Source: Ligilactobacillus agilis DSM 20509 (lineage in GTDB: Bacteria > Bacillota > Bacilli > Lactobacillales > Lactobacillaceae). From it: a stretch of DNA of 35,724 nucleotides. Within the stretch, counting starts at the first letter, position 1. Each line of letters begins with the position of its first letter. Made by a program: the position numbers and the translations under genes. The notes below the pieces were generated by a model that saw nothing but the letters and a program-made list of their open reading frames with translations, made no database searches and had not been told where the DNA came from. Below are positions 1 through 8,595 of this stretch, piece by piece. The stretch spans positions 70,694 through 106,417 of the forward strand of contig NZ_AYYP01000060.1 in assembly GCF_001436215.1 (NCBI RefSeq), written 5' to 3'.

Positions 1-144
1 CTTACTGTAAAAATCAATGGGGGTGGGCTACACCCTTGAGCTACAAGAGTCAGTCACTGTCATTACCCCCAAGTTGGGATATGGGAATACTGGTGTTGAC
101 GGTAGTAAATAAAATTAGGAAAGGAAAACTATATTCTTTCTGAT

Positions 145-186
145 AATGTAGAAGAAGCTACACGCTTTTCTATGTTATTCTACATT
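145..186. repeat. 9-bp inverted repeat upstream of the first gene
   Basis: AATGTAGAA at 145-153 and its exact reverse complement TTCTACATT at 178-186 flank a 24-nt loop just before the first gene. A smaller competing hairpin, TGTAG/CTACA (147-151 with 158-162), shares the left arm. It could be a leader structure or an operator. No T-run follows, so it is not an obvious terminator, and I do not recognise a known motif. Confidence 0.4.
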
Positions 187-208
187 TTGTATAGCAGTGG
201 ACTATAAA

Positions 209-1474
209 ATGATGGATTGGAAGGCAAAATTTCCGCAAGAATTACAAGCAAAAATCAGTAAAGTTGAGGCCAAGATTGCGCCTAAGTTAGCAGAGATGGA
301 TGAACAGGCACTTTATAACCAACAACGGGTGTTAGAGTTATTTAGAAAGCACAAGGTTTCGGAAGAAGACTTGGTTTCTTCAACCGGGTATGGGTATGAC
401 GATATTGGGCGCGAAAAATTAGAAAAAATTTTTGCAGATTATTTTAAGGCCGAAGATGCCTACGTTAGACCACAATTAGTGTCCGGAACGCATGCGATTG
501 CAACGGCACTATTTAGTGTTTTACGGCCTAACGATACGCTCTATTACCTAACCGGAATGCCATACGATACAATCCAAGAAGTAATTGGGGTAGCTGGTGA
601 TAATCCGGGGACGATGAAGGAATACGGGATTAACTTTGCTTACACTGATTTGTTAGCCAATGGTAAGGTGGATTATCAAGCCGCTAAAGAAAAGTTGTTA
701 GCAGACAAGAGTATCAAGGTAGTAGCTATTCAACGTTCAAGAGGTTACGCTACCCGGGATAGTTTTGTGGTTGCTGAAATCAAAGAGATGATTGAGTTCG
801 TAAAACAAGTCGCCCCACAGGCAGTAATTTTTATCGATAACTGCTATGGTGAGTTTTCGGAAACAACTGAACCAACTTTTTATGGAGCTGATTTAATGGC
901 TGGTTCACTCTTTAAGAATGCAGGGGCTGGAATCGTTAAAGGCGGGGCCTTTTTAGTTGGACGCCATGATTTGATTGAAGGGGCGGCTGCACGCTTAGTA
1001 GCTCCCGGAGTTGGGAAGGGAGAAGGACCTACCTGGGGTTATATGCGTGACTTTTACCAAGGTTTCTTTATGGCAGCCCATACAACTGTGCAGGCTATTA
1101 AGGGCTCAATTTATACAGCGGCCTTGTTAGCAGAAATGGGACTCGAAGTTTCCCCTGCCTGGGACGCGCCTAGAACCGACTTAGTTCAAACGGTAATCTT
1201 CCATCAACCAGAACCGATGATTAAATTCTGTGCATGTATTCAGCACTATTCCGCCTTAAATTCATATGTTGATCCGGTTCCTAGTTACATGGATGGCTAT
1301 GAAGATCAAGTGATTATGGCTTCGGGAAGTTTTACTGAAGGTTCAACTGTAGAATTATCTAGTGATGGTCCATTGCGTGAGCCTTACGCCCTCTATATTC
1401 AAGGGGGACTTTCTTACGAACACGTTAAGATTGCAATTTCAAATGCGGTTAACGAGACTTTTTATCAAGGTTAA
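209..1474 (+). CDS. ynbB: Methionine gamma-lyase-like / aluminium resistance family PLP enzyme
   Basis: This is a fold-type I pyridoxal-phosphate enzyme of the 'aluminium resistance protein' family (Met_gamma_lyase, YnbB in Bacillus), about 420 residues and full length. The block SLFKNAGAGIVKGG near residue 235 holds the presumed Schiff-base lysine, preceded by IFIDNCYGEFSE with the PLP-contacting Asp. VSGTHAIATALFSVLRP matches the cofactor phosphate region. It lies directly upstream of glnR, the usual order in lactobacilli, but glnR has its own promoter. The true reaction of the family is not settled; cysteine/methionine C-S lyase activity is inferred from homology. The start is uncertain: GTG 197, ATG 209 and ATG 212 are in frame and none has a strong ribosome binding site. 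I chose 209. Confidence 0.9.
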   Translation: MMDWKAKFPQELQAKISKVEAKIAPKLAEMDEQALYNQQRVLELFRKHKVSEEDLVSSTGYGYDDIGREKLEKIFADYFKAEDAYVRPQLVSGTHAIATALFSVLRPNDTLYYLTGMPYDTIQEVIGVAGDNPGTMKEYGINFAYTDLLANGKVDYQAAKEKLLADKSIKVVAIQRSRGYATRDSFVVAEIKEMIEFVKQVAPQAVIFIDNCYGEFSETTEPTFYGADLMAGSLFKNAGAGIVKGGAFLVGRHDLIEGAAARLVAPGVGKGEGPTWGYMRDFYQGFFMAAHTTVQAIKGSIYTAALLAEMGLEVSPAWDAPRTDLVQTVIFHQPEPMIKFCACIQHYSALNSYVDPVPSYMDGYEDQVIMASGSFTEGSTVELSSDGPLREPYALYIQGGLSYEHVKIAISNAVNETFYQG

Positions 1475-1481
1475 AAAGTTA

Positions 1482-1500
1482 ATGTTATAAAATCTAACAT
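1482..1500. promoter_or_regulatory. GlnR operator upstream of glnRA
   Basis: ATGTTATAAAATCTAACAT is a near-perfect palindrome fitting the GlnR/TnrA consensus TGTNA-N7-TNACA exactly (TGTTA, seven bases, TAACA). It ends 6 bp before the -35 box of the glnR promoter, which is where GlnR represses glnRA when nitrogen is plentiful. The operator call follows from the sequence; autoregulation is established for the family and inferred here. Confidence 0.9.
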
Positions 1501-1506
1501 TGGTTA

Positions 1507-1535
1507 TTGACAAACGATTTTAGGCTTGTTATTAT
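1507..1535 (+). promoter_or_regulatory. glnRA promoter (sigma-A type)
   Basis: TTGACA at 1507-1512 and TATTAT at 1530-1535 are separated by exactly 17 bp. The GlnR box lies just upstream, and the ribosome binding site AGGAGGG at 1551-1557 precedes the glnR ATG. Confidence 0.85.
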
Positions 1536-1562
1536 AGGCTTGTAATTCAGAGGAGGGTTGTT

Positions 1563-1952
1563 ATGAAGGAAAAAGAGCTCCGGCGTTCACAGGCCGTTTT
1601 ACCGATTGGGACAGTTATGAAATTAACGAACCTTTCCGCAAGGCAGATCCGTTATTATGAAGAGCAGGGATTGGTTATTCCTGAACGTAATGAGGGAAAT
1701 CGGCGTATGTATTCCCTAAATGATATTGATAAGTTACTAGAAATTAAGGATTTTCTAGCTGATGGCATCAATATGGCGGGAATTAAGCGGATTTACGAAG
1801 AGCAGGCCCAAAAGGAAGCTCAAAAACAGGCTCAGCGTTCTAAGCCATTAACTGACGAAGATGTCCGGCGTATTTTACGGGATGAATTCATCAATGTTAG
1901 TGGTTTAAGTAAGAATGATGGCTTTTCTTTCAGAAATAATCGCAATCTCTAA
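1563..1952 (+). CDS. glnR: GlnR, MerR-family nitrogen repressor
   Basis: A 129-residue MerR-type regulator. The winged-helix DNA-binding region spans about residues 14-70, including LSARQIRYYEEQGLVIPER and NRRMYSLNDID. A short helical segment and a variable C-terminal tail follow; in GlnR proteins the tail senses feedback-inhibited glutamine synthetase. The ATG is set by AGGAGGG seven bases upstream. It is followed 25 bp later by glnA and preceded by a consensus GlnR box, so it should repress its own operon. Length and context both fit GlnR rather than TnrA. Confidence 0.97.
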   Translation: MKEKELRRSQAVLPIGTVMKLTNLSARQIRYYEEQGLVIPERNEGNRRMYSLNDIDKLLEIKDFLADGINMAGIKRIYEEQAQKEAQKQAQRSKPLTDEDVRRILRDEFINVSGLSKNDGFSFRNNRNL

Positions 1953-1977
1953 AATAGATTACAAGGAGCGAGTTTAA

Positions 1978-3321
1978 ATGGCAAAGGCTACTTATACCAA
2001 GGATGATATCCGCCGGATTGCTAAAGAAGAAGATGTTAAATTTTTACGCTTAATGTTTACTGACTTATACGGGACAATCAAGAATGTTGAAGTGCCAATC
2101 AGTCAGCTGGATAAATTGCTTGATAATAAGCTAATGTTTGATGGATCATCAATCGATGGTTTTGTTCGGATTGAAGAAAGTGATATGTGGCTTTACCCAG
2201 ACTTATCAACTTGGATGATTTTTCCTTGGGGAAATGAACATGGTAAGGTAGCGCGGATTATTTGTGAAGTTTATAATGCTGATCGGACACCATTTTACGG
2301 TGACCCTCGTAACAACTTAATTCGCATTTTAGATGAAATGAAAGAATTAGGTTTTACTGACTTTAATATCGGGCCAGAACCAGAATTTTTCTTATTTAAG
2401 TTAGATCCTGAAACAGGCAAACCAACCACTCATTTGAACGACCATGGTAGTTACTTCGATTTAGCACCAATGGACTTGGGTGAAAATTGCCGTAGAGATA
2501 TTGTGTTGGAATTAGAAAAGTTAGGTTTTGATGTTGAAGCATCACACCACGAAGTAGCTCCTGGTCAACACGAAGTTGATTTTAAGTATGCTGATGCTTT
2601 AACGGCCTGTGATAACATTCAAACCTTTAAACTCGTAGTTAAGACGGTAGCTAGAAAGCACGGCTTGCATGCTACCTTCATGCCTAAACCACTTGAAAGA
2701 ATTAATGGTTCAGGGATGCACTTGAATATGTCATTGTTTACTAAGGATGGTAATGCCTTCTTTGACGAAAATGGTCAAGAACAACTCTCTAAGGAAGCAT
2801 ACTACTTCTTAGGCGGGATTTTAAAACATGCCCGTAACTTTACGGCCCTAACTAACCCAACAGTTAACTCATACAAGCGCTTAGTTCCAGGGTATGAAGC
2901 CCCTGTTTACGTTGCTTGGTCAGGCCATAACCGCTCACCAATGGTTCGTGTCCCAGTAGCACGTGGTGCTTCTACACGGTTAGAATTGCGGTCAGTAGAC
3001 CCATCAGCTAACCCATACATGGCTGTAGCTGCAGTATTGGCTGCTGGTTTAGATGGGTTGAAGAATAGGATTGAACCTGCTCAACCAGTTGATAGAAACA
3101 TCTATTCTATGACCGAAGATGAAAGAAAGACTGCCGGAATTGTTGACTTACCATCTACCCTTCACAATGCCTTAAAAGCAATGCGTGAAGATGAAGTGAT
3201 TAAGGATGCTTTAAGCAACCACCTTTACTCTAACTTCATGGAAGGTAAGCGGCTTGAATGGGATGCTTACCGGTTAGAAGTTTCTCAATGGGAACGCGAT
3301 CAATACTTAGAAATGTACTAA
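1978..3321 (+). CDS. glnA: Glutamine synthetase, type I
   Basis: Makes glutamine from glutamate, ammonia and ATP in the cytoplasm as a dodecamer. The 447-residue length and lack of an adenylylation-type insertion fit the GSI-alpha class of Firmicutes. Visible motifs are [10 protein letters not shown] near residue 50, the metal-binding GPEPEFFLF near 132, the ATP-site [10 protein letters not shown] near 243 and [12 protein letters not shown] near 315. The C-terminal segment ends RDQYLEMY; in Firmicutes this region mediates feedback-dependent contact with GlnR. The ribosome binding site AAGGAG lies in the 25-bp gap after glnR, so the two genes form one operon that ends in the terminator at 3344-3389. 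Codons are more AT-ending than in neighbouring genes, as expected for high expression. Confidence 0.99.
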   Translation: MAKATYTKDDIRRIAKEEDVKFLRLMFTDLYGTIKNVEVPISQLDKLLDNKLMFDGSSIDGFVRIEESDMWLYPDLSTWMIFPWGNEHGKVARIICEVYNADRTPFYGDPRNNLIRILDEMKELGFTDFNIGPEPEFFLFKLDPETGKPTTHLNDHGSYFDLAPMDLGENCRRDIVLELEKLGFDVEASHHEVAPGQHEVDFKYADALTACDNIQTFKLVVKTVARKHGLHATFMPKPLERINGSGMHLNMSLFTKDGNAFFDENGQEQLSKEAYYFLGGILKHARNFTALTNPTVNSYKRLVPGYEAPVYVAWSGHNRSPMVRVPVARGASTRLELRSVDPSANPYMAVAAVLAAGLDGLKNRIEPAQPVDRNIYSMTEDERKTAGIVDLPSTLHNALKAMREDEVIKDALSNHLYSNFMEGKRLEWDAYRLEVSQWERDQYLEMY

Positions 3322-3343
3322 GCTAATAAGGGTAAAAAACGTG

Positions 3344-3389
3344 AAAAACGCTTGGAATCAGTTTTAATGACTGATTTCAAGCGTTTTTT
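3344..3389. terminator. Bidirectional terminator between glnA and the minus-strand gene
   Basis: AAAAACGCTTG...AATCAGT pairs with ACTGATT...CAAGCGTTTTT around a short TTTAATG loop. There is a T-run on the plus strand and an A-run giving a T-run on the minus strand, so it can end glnRA and the convergent gene at 3401-3796. Confidence 0.9.
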
Positions 3390-3400
3390 AATTAGACCTG

Positions 3401-3796
3401 CTAGGCAAGTTCACGGTAGTTAGTTAGTTGATTGGTAGTCGGGCTTAGTTGGATGTAGAGAACATCCATTGTTTTAAGAGGCCGCATGACATTGGCCTGC
3501 CGTAGAATCAGTAATTGTTGTCCCTTGACTGACTGGTAGTGTAAAATGCCGGTTAATTGTTCGATTCCAGTTGGAGTTTTAAGGGCGAGTTGCACTGGTT
3601 GGCGTTTAATAATAGCCTTGTTGATGAACAACTCGACCTGGAAAAGAGGCATGATTTGTACCGGGGTAGTTATTTCCGACTCAGTGGCAGTTTCTTGCCA
3701 ACCAGGGGCAAAAAAGTTTTCAACTTGCTGGGATAGGGTGGTCTTTAAGTGCTTGATAAAAGGTGATTGTAGTAATTTGTGTTGTAAAAGTGACAT
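3401..3796 (-). CDS. Unknown 131-residue protein with SOS-type promoter
   Basis: I do not recognise this protein with certainty. It is translated from ATG behind a strong ribosome binding site (AGGAGGG, reverse strand, 3806-3812), so it is a real gene. The N-terminal 50 residues are polar and probably helical, starting MSLLQHKLLQSPFIKHLKTT. The C-terminal 75 residues alternate hydrophobic and polar as in a small beta-barrel (FQVELFINKAIIKRQPVQLA, LTGILHYQ, QQLLILRQANVMRPL, MDVLYIQLS). That layout (small basic beta domain, short length) loosely resembles YolD-like proteins, which in Bacillus sit beside damage-inducible Y-family polymerases, but the usual YolD N-terminal motif is missing. Two LexA-type boxes in its promoter suggest induction by DNA damage. 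It is monocistronic and convergent with glnA. Confidence 0.8.
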   Translation of the reverse strand: MSLLQHKLLQSPFIKHLKTTLSQQVENFFAPGWQETATESEITTPVQIMPLFQVELFINKAIIKRQPVQLALKTPTGIEQLTGILHYQSVKGQQLLILRQANVMRPLKTMDVLYIQLSPTTNQLTNYRELA

Positions 3797-3812
3797 GTAA
3801 AAATCCCTCCTA

Positions 3813-3826
3813 AAAACATCCGTTCG
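3813..3826. promoter_or_regulatory. LexA (SOS) box 1, downstream of transcription start
   Basis: Read on the minus strand this is CGAACGGATGTTTT. It agrees with the Gram-positive LexA/DinR consensus CGAACRNRYGTTYG at 13 of 14 positions. It lies in the short leader of the gene at 3401-3796, just after the predicted start of transcription, a normal place for a repressor roadblock. Confidence 0.65.
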
Positions 3827-3839
3827 TGACTTTATTTAT

Positions 3840-3868
3840 ATTATAAGAACAAGCGTTCAAAAACGCAA
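3840..3868 (-). promoter_or_regulatory. Promoter of the unknown gene, with LexA box 2 in its spacer
   Basis: On the minus strand, TTGCGT (3863-3868) and a perfect TATAAT (3840-3845) are 17 bp apart. The spacer holds GAACGCTTGTTC (3847-3858), two GAAC half-sites in the correct GAAC-N4-GTTC spacing of a LexA box, though the outer C and G are missing. Bound LexA would cover the promoter. Confidence 0.65.
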
Positions 3869-3940
3869 GTCTTTTTTTCAAAAATACGTTTGATTTTTTG
3901 GTGACTAAATAAAATTAGGTCCAGATTTAGCAATCAAGGC

Positions 3941-3972
3941 TTGCAAAAAATTAAAAATAAGTGCAATATAAT
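3941..3972 (+). promoter_or_regulatory. Likely gmk promoter
   Basis: A perfect TATAAT at 3967-3972 lies 34 bp before the gmk ATG. The best -35 match is TTGCAA at 3941-3946, but the 20-bp spacer is long, so the -35 assignment is uncertain. Confidence 0.45.
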
Positions 3973-4005
3973 AGTTAACACTATAATTTTGAGGAGTTTT
4001 CAAGC

Positions 4006-4626
4006 ATGTCGAAAAGAGGAATGTTAATAGTGCTCTCTGGACCATCTGGAGTTGGTAAAGGAACGGTAAGAAAGGCAATTTTTGCCCAGGATAATAATAA
4101 GTTTGATTATTCTGTTTCAATGACCACTCGACAAATGCGTCCTGGAGAAGTTAATGGTAAGGACTATTATTTCGTAACCAAGGAAGAATTCGAAAAGGAA
4201 ATCGCTGAAGGTGGCATGCTGGAATATGCTCAGTACGTTGACAATTATTACGGAACCCCGTTAAAATATGTCAATGAGATGTTGGATGAAGGCAAGGATG
4301 TCTTTTTAGAAATCGAAGTTAAGGGCGCGATGCAGGTTAGGGAAAAAGTACCGGATGGACTGTTTATCTTTTTGACGCCCCCAGACTTAATGGAATTAAG
4401 ACAACGTTTGGTAAATCGGGGCACTGACGATTTAGACGTCATTGATATGCGGATGAAAAAAGCGGTTGATGAAATCGAAATGATGCAAAATTACGACTAT
4501 GCCGTGGTTAATGATGAAGTTGAAGCGGCTGCCGAAAAGATTAAGACGATTATTCGGGCGGAACGTTGGCGCGTAAAACGTTTCTTGCCAGATTATAAAA
4601 AACAACTAGGAGATGTATTGAAATGA
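4006..4626 (+). CDS. gmk: Guanylate kinase
   Basis: Converts GMP and ATP to GDP and ADP; essential for GTP supply and a target of (p)ppGpp in Firmicutes. The P-loop GPSGVGKGT is at about residues 10-18. The GMP-binding region with [13 protein letters not shown] and the YY segment in GKDYYFV follows, and the lid and C-terminal parts ([21 protein letters not shown]) are all present. At 206 residues it is full length. GAGGAG nine bases upstream sets the ATG. Its stop overlaps the start of rpoZ by an ATGA junction, so the two are translationally coupled. Confidence 0.98.
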   Translation: MSKRGMLIVLSGPSGVGKGTVRKAIFAQDNNKFDYSVSMTTRQMRPGEVNGKDYYFVTKEEFEKEIAEGGMLEYAQYVDNYYGTPLKYVNEMLDEGKDVFLEIEVKGAMQVREKVPDGLFIFLTPPDLMELRQRLVNRGTDDLDVIDMRMKKAVDEIEMMQNYDYAVVNDEVEAAAEKIKTIIRAERWRVKRFLPDYKKQLGDVLK

Positions 4627-4820
4627 TTTTATATCCTTCTGTAGATGATTTATTGGAAGAAGTAGACTCACGTTACTCGCTAATTATGTTAGCATCTAAG
4701 CGGGCACACGAATTAGACGCTGGTGAATTACCAATGTTAAGCGAGTATGAATCAGTTAAAAGTGTTGGCAAGGCGCTTGAAGAAGTTGTTGCTGGTGATT
4801 TGAAAATTAAGCAGGACTAA
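4623..4820 (+). CDS. rpoZ: RNA polymerase omega subunit
   Basis: The small omega subunit that helps assemble beta-prime into RNA polymerase. At 65 residues it is near the usual Firmicutes length. The conserved N-terminal helix region is clear: [27 protein letters not shown]. It overlaps the end of gmk by four bases (ATGA), a pairing kept in many Firmicutes, and is closed by a terminator 22 bp after its stop. Confidence 0.97.
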   Translation: MILYPSVDDLLEEVDSRYSLIMLASKRAHELDAGELPMLSEYESVKSVGKALEEVVAGDLKIKQD

Positions 4821-4841
4821 ACTGAATTAAGAAATACTTAC

Positions 4842-4875
4842 GGGATGAAAGAACAATTTCTTTTGTCCCTTTTTT
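4842..4875 (+). terminator. Terminator after gmk-rpoZ
   Basis: GGGATGAAAGAA pairs with TTCTTTTGTCCC around CAAT, followed by six T. It separates gmk-rpoZ from coaBC, which has its own promoter. Confidence 0.9.
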
Positions 4876-4903
4876 GTTGGCGTTGATGGCAAACCATTAT
4901 AAC

Positions 4904-4932
4904 TTGGTATCTTAGGTGAAACTTGATACAAT
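4904..4932 (+). promoter_or_regulatory. Candidate coaBC promoter
   Basis: TTGGTA at 4904-4909 and TACAAT at 4927-4932 are separated by 17 bp and lie 34 bp before the coaBC start, directly after the rpoZ terminator. It would drive the long coaBC-to-thiN cluster. Confidence 0.6.
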
Positions 4933-4965
4933 TAGACTAGATTATTTTGAAGGGTAGGAAGTGCC

Positions 4966-6153
4966 GTGGAAGGAAAAAGAATTGCAGTTTATCTTTGCGG
5001 AGGAATTGCTAGTTATAAGGTAGTGAGCTTAGTTAGAATGTTCATTAAAAATAAGGCCCAGGTCAGAGTGGCAATGACCAAGGAAGCCCAGAAGTTTATT
5101 CAACCTTTAACGTTGGCAACTTTGACCAAGCACCAAGTTTATACAGATTTATTTGCTGAAAATAATCAAGACTTTGTGCCTCACATTGATTTAGCTGATT
5201 GGAGTCAAGCAGCAATCGTGGCTCCAGCAACGGCTAACATTATCGCCAAAATGGCTACGGGCTTGGCCGACGACTTTGTATCCACGGCCCTACTGGCTAG
5301 TACCTGTCCTAAGTATGTTGTGCCAGCAATGAATGAGCACATGTTACTTAATCAAGCAACCCAAAGAAATTTGGCCCGCCTACAAGCAGACGGTATTAAA
5401 GTCTTAGAGACTAAGCGGGGCTTTTTAGCGGAAGGGTATGAAGGCCAAGGCCGGATGCCTGAAGTTGAAGAAATATATGCTTGGTTAGTTCAACAGTTAG
5501 AAGTTAAGCAGGATTTAAAGGGAAAAAGGGTGGTAGTTACCGCGGGGGGAACGCATGAAGAAATTGATCCGGTGCGTTACATTGCTAACCGCTCTAGTGG
5601 TAAAATGGGCTACGCCCTAGCAAGCGCGGCTGCTCAGCGTGGCGCAGAGGTCACCTTGATTTCTGGACCCAGCGCGCTCCCTCAGCCTATGGGAGTTAAA
5701 TTTATAGGAATTGAGACCACAGCCGAGTTGGCAACAGCAGTCAAACGAGCCTACCCTACTACAGACGTAGTAATAATGGCAGCAGCAGTTGCGGATTACC
5801 GGGTTAAAAAAGTAGCAAGTCAAAAAATCAAGAAGGAAAATGCTAGTTGGCACTTAGAGTTGGTAAAAAATGAAGATATCCTGTTTGGTCTAGGCCAAAC
5901 TAAGCGCAACCAACTTTTAGTAGGCTTTGCTGCCGAAACAGAAAATCTGTTGGCAAACGCTCAGGCTAAGTTGACTAAGAAAAATTTGGATTTACTGGTT
6001 GCTAATGATGTTGCTCGCAAGGATATTGGTTTTGCCAGTGACAGTAACGAAGTGACATTGCTAACTAAAAACCAAGAGCCAAAGCATTTAAAGCGGGCTT
6101 CTAAACAGGTGATAGCCGGAGCCATTCTTGATGAAATTGTTAGGTTGATGTAG
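4966..6153 (+). CDS. coaBC: Bifunctional phosphopantothenoylcysteine decarboxylase/synthetase
   Basis: Two consecutive steps of coenzyme A synthesis: CoaB joins cysteine to phosphopantothenate using a nucleotide triphosphate, and CoaC decarboxylates the product with FMN. The N-terminal flavoprotein (about 1-180) shows CGGIASYK, the catalytic-histidine block VPHIDLADW near residue 66 and the PAMNEHM substrate motif near 123. The CoaB half (about 185-395) shows AGGTHEEIDPVRYIANRSSGK, AAAVADYRV with the family's KIKK block, and GFAAET. The GTG start follows a GGTAGG ribosome binding site. The stop codon abuts the start region of priA. Confidence 0.97.
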   Translation: MEGKRIAVYLCGGIASYKVVSLVRMFIKNKAQVRVAMTKEAQKFIQPLTLATLTKHQVYTDLFAENNQDFVPHIDLADWSQAAIVAPATANIIAKMATGLADDFVSTALLASTCPKYVVPAMNEHMLLNQATQRNLARLQADGIKVLETKRGFLAEGYEGQGRMPEVEEIYAWLVQQLEVKQDLKGKRVVVTAGGTHEEIDPVRYIANRSSGKMGYALASAAAQRGAEVTLISGPSALPQPMGVKFIGIETTAELATAVKRAYPTTDVVIMAAAVADYRVKKVASQKIKKENASWHLELVKNEDILFGLGQTKRNQLLVGFAAETENLLANAQAKLTKKNLDLLVANDVARKDIGFASDSNEVTLLTKNQEPKHLKRASKQVIAGAILDEIVRLM

Positions 6154-6162
6154 GTGGATGAA

Positions 6163-8583
6163 ATGAAAACTCAGTATGCACAAGTGATTGTTGACGTCGC
6201 TACCATGCAAACCAATCAGCCTTACACTTACGTGATTCCCCCAGAATTAGCTGGGCAAGTTGAAGCTGGGATGAGAGTTGTAGTCGGTTTTGGTCGGGGA
6301 AAAAGACGGGTGCAAGGCTTTGTGGTAGCAGTTAGTGCTGAAAATCCCTTAACAAGCAGCGCTAAGCTAAAACCTATTTTAGAAGTGCAGGATTTACGGC
6401 CGGTCTTAAACCAAGAGGCGTTGCAAATGGCGGACTGGTTAGCACGTTATACTTATGCTTTTAAGATTACGTGTCTACAGGCGATGCTTCCGGCGGCGAT
6501 GAAAGCAGCTTACACAAAAACTGTGAGTTTAACGACCTCAGAGGTTACGCCAGCGGTTAGGGAAATGTTTGCTCAAAAAGATGAACTAGCTTTAGCCAAG
6601 TTAAGCCCCGAACAAAAAAAGCTGCTAGCGCCTTTGAGTAAGCAGGGTAAAATAGAAATTAATTATCATGTCAAAGACCGGGCTAAGTCTAAGCTAGTCT
6701 TGGCAATTAAGCGTAGCCTTAGCGAAACAGAGTTGCAGGCTGCCAAGACTAAGCTGAGAAAGGGAGCTAAAAAACAAGCCCAATTACTAGACTACCTCCA
6801 GACCTTGCCACTTGATAAAGAGGTCTTTCAAGCAAATGCCCAAGCAAAAACGGGCTTAGGTGCGGCTATTTTTAAAGCAGGGGCTGAAAAGGGCTGGCTG
6901 AAGCAAAGTAAAGTTGAAAGTTATCGTAACCCCTATAAGCAAGAGGTGGTAAAAACCGAGGCTAAGAGCCTTCTTCCGCAACAAGCCCAAGTCGTTCAAG
7001 CGATTAATCAAGCTAGCGATGAAGGTAAGGCCCAGACTTTCTTACTTCAAGGGATAACAGGTAGTGGCAAGACCGAAGTTTATTTACATGCGATTTCTCA
7101 TGTCTTAGCCCAGGGTAAACAAGCCTTATTACTAGTTCCCGAAATTTCGCTGACCCCCCAAATGGTCAGTCAGGTAAAAGCACGCTTTGGCAAGGAAGTT
7201 GCCATGCTCCATAGTGGCCTATCCGACGGCGAAAAGTATGATGAGTGGCGTAGGATTGAGCGTGGAGAAGCCCAGGTAGTGGTTGGGGCAAGGTCGGCTA
7301 TTTTTGCTCCATTACCTAAGTTAGGGTTAATTATTATGGACGAAGAACACGAGGCCAGTTATAAACAAGATGATATGCCCCGCTATCATGCCCGTGATGT
7401 GGCAATTTGGCGCAGTGAGTATCATGCTTGCCCGTTAATTTTAGGCAGTGCTACTCCAAGCTTGGAAACCCGAGCCCGGGCGCAAAAAGGGGTTTACGGC
7501 TGGTTAAAATTAACGCACCGGGCAAATGGCAAGGCCTTGCCAGCCGTTAGTCTAATTGATATGAAAAAAGAAATAATGACAGCGCCAGTTCAAGATATTT
7601 CTCAGGTACTTTTGGCGGCAATTAAACAGAAGTTAGCCCAAAAAGAGCAGGTAGTGTTAATGCTTAACCGGCGGGGATATTCGTCGTTTGCAATGTGTCG
7701 GGAGTGCGGCTTTGTTTTAAAGTGTCCTAACTGCGACATCTCGCTCACAATGCACTTAGATAGTCATTCAATGCGGTGTCATTATTGTGGGCATGAACAA
7801 GGAATTCCTTCCGTATGTCCTAGTTGCCATAGTAAGCGGATTGGCTATTACGGCACCGGGACCGAAAAGGTGGAAACGGAGCTAAAAGAGTTATTGCCAA
7901 CCGCCCGGATTTTGCGGATGGACGTAGACACTACCCGCAAAAAAGGTGCCCATGAAAAAATATTACGGCAGTTTGGGGCTAGAAAGGCCGATATCTTACT
8001 AGGCACCCAGATGATTGCCAAGGGCTTGGACTTTCCTAACGTAACGTTAGTCGGAGTTTTAAACGCAGATACCGCCTTGGAATTGCCGGATTTTCGGGCA
8101 AGTGAGCGTACTTTCCAACTGTTAACCCAGGTTAGCGGTCGGGCTGGCAGGGCGCAAAAACAGGGGGAAGTGCTGATTCAAACCTTTAATCCCGAAAATT
8201 ACGCGATTAAATTGGCGCAAAAGCAAGACTATGAACGCTACTTTCGAATGGAAATGGCGGTGCGTCACCGAGGAGGTTACCCACCGTACTTTTATACGAT
8301 TAAAATTACGACTAGTTACCGCGATGAAGCCACGGCGGCTAAAAAGATTTTTCAGATTGCAGGGCAACTAAAGCAAGTCTTATCGCCCACAGCACAAATT
8401 TTAGGGCCGAGTCCACGGTCTGTGATGAGGGTTAATAACCGCTATTATTATCAGTTAGTAATAAAGTATAAGCGGGAAAGTTTACTGGAAGATTACCTGC
8501 AACATTTACTTCTTATCAGTCAAAAAGAAGAACGCCAAGGTTTGAGGATTGTGATTGATAGGGAACCAATTAATTTTATTTAA
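6163..8583 (+). CDS. priA: Primosomal replication-restart helicase PriA
   Basis: A 3'-to-5' DNA helicase that recognises stalled forks and D-loops and reloads the replicative helicase. The N-terminal 3'-end-binding region starts QYAQVIVDVATMQTNQPYTY. The Walker A block GITGSGKTEVY is near residue 297 and DEEHEASYKQ near 393. The zinc-binding insert runs from about 512 to 560, with eight cysteines in CRECG, CPNC, CHYC and CPSC pairs. TGTEKVETEL and SGRAGRAQKQG complete the helicase core. AGGTGG five bases before ATG 6163 favours that start over the in-frame GTG 6154 next to the coaBC stop. About 806 residues, full length. Confidence 0.97.
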   Translation: MKTQYAQVIVDVATMQTNQPYTYVIPPELAGQVEAGMRVVVGFGRGKRRVQGFVVAVSAENPLTSSAKLKPILEVQDLRPVLNQEALQMADWLARYTYAFKITCLQAMLPAAMKAAYTKTVSLTTSEVTPAVREMFAQKDELALAKLSPEQKKLLAPLSKQGKIEINYHVKDRAKSKLVLAIKRSLSETELQAAKTKLRKGAKKQAQLLDYLQTLPLDKEVFQANAQAKTGLGAAIFKAGAEKGWLKQSKVESYRNPYKQEVVKTEAKSLLPQQAQVVQAINQASDEGKAQTFLLQGITGSGKTEVYLHAISHVLAQGKQALLLVPEISLTPQMVSQVKARFGKEVAMLHSGLSDGEKYDEWRRIERGEAQVVVGARSAIFAPLPKLGLIIMDEEHEASYKQDDMPRYHARDVAIWRSEYHACPLILGSATPSLETRARAQKGVYGWLKLTHRANGKALPAVSLIDMKKEIMTAPVQDISQVLLAAIKQKLAQKEQVVLMLNRRGYSSFAMCRECGFVLKCPNCDISLTMHLDSHSMRCHYCGHEQGIPSVCPSCHSKRIGYYGTGTEKVETELKELLPTARILRMDVDTTRKKGAHEKILRQFGARKADILLGTQMIAKGLDFPNVTLVGVLNADTALELPDFRASERTFQLLTQVSGRAGRAQKQGEVLIQTFNPENYAIKLAQKQDYERYFRMEMAVRHRGGYPPYFYTIKITTSYRDEATAAKKIFQIAGQLKQVLSPTAQILGPSPRSVMRVNNRYYYQLVIKYKRESLLEDYLQHLLLISQKEERQGLRIVIDREPINFI

Positions 8584-8595
8584 GGACGTGAAATA

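Noticed and set aside
17-112. A 31-codon reading frame before the first gene (ends TGVDGSK).
   Set aside because: No ribosome binding site before the ATG and no recognisable domain; it could be the tail of a lost gene but cannot be supported.
106-119. The 14-mer TAAATAAAATTAGG is repeated at 3906-3919.
   Set aside because: A match of this length in AT-rich intergenic DNA is expected by chance in a window this size; flanks do not match.
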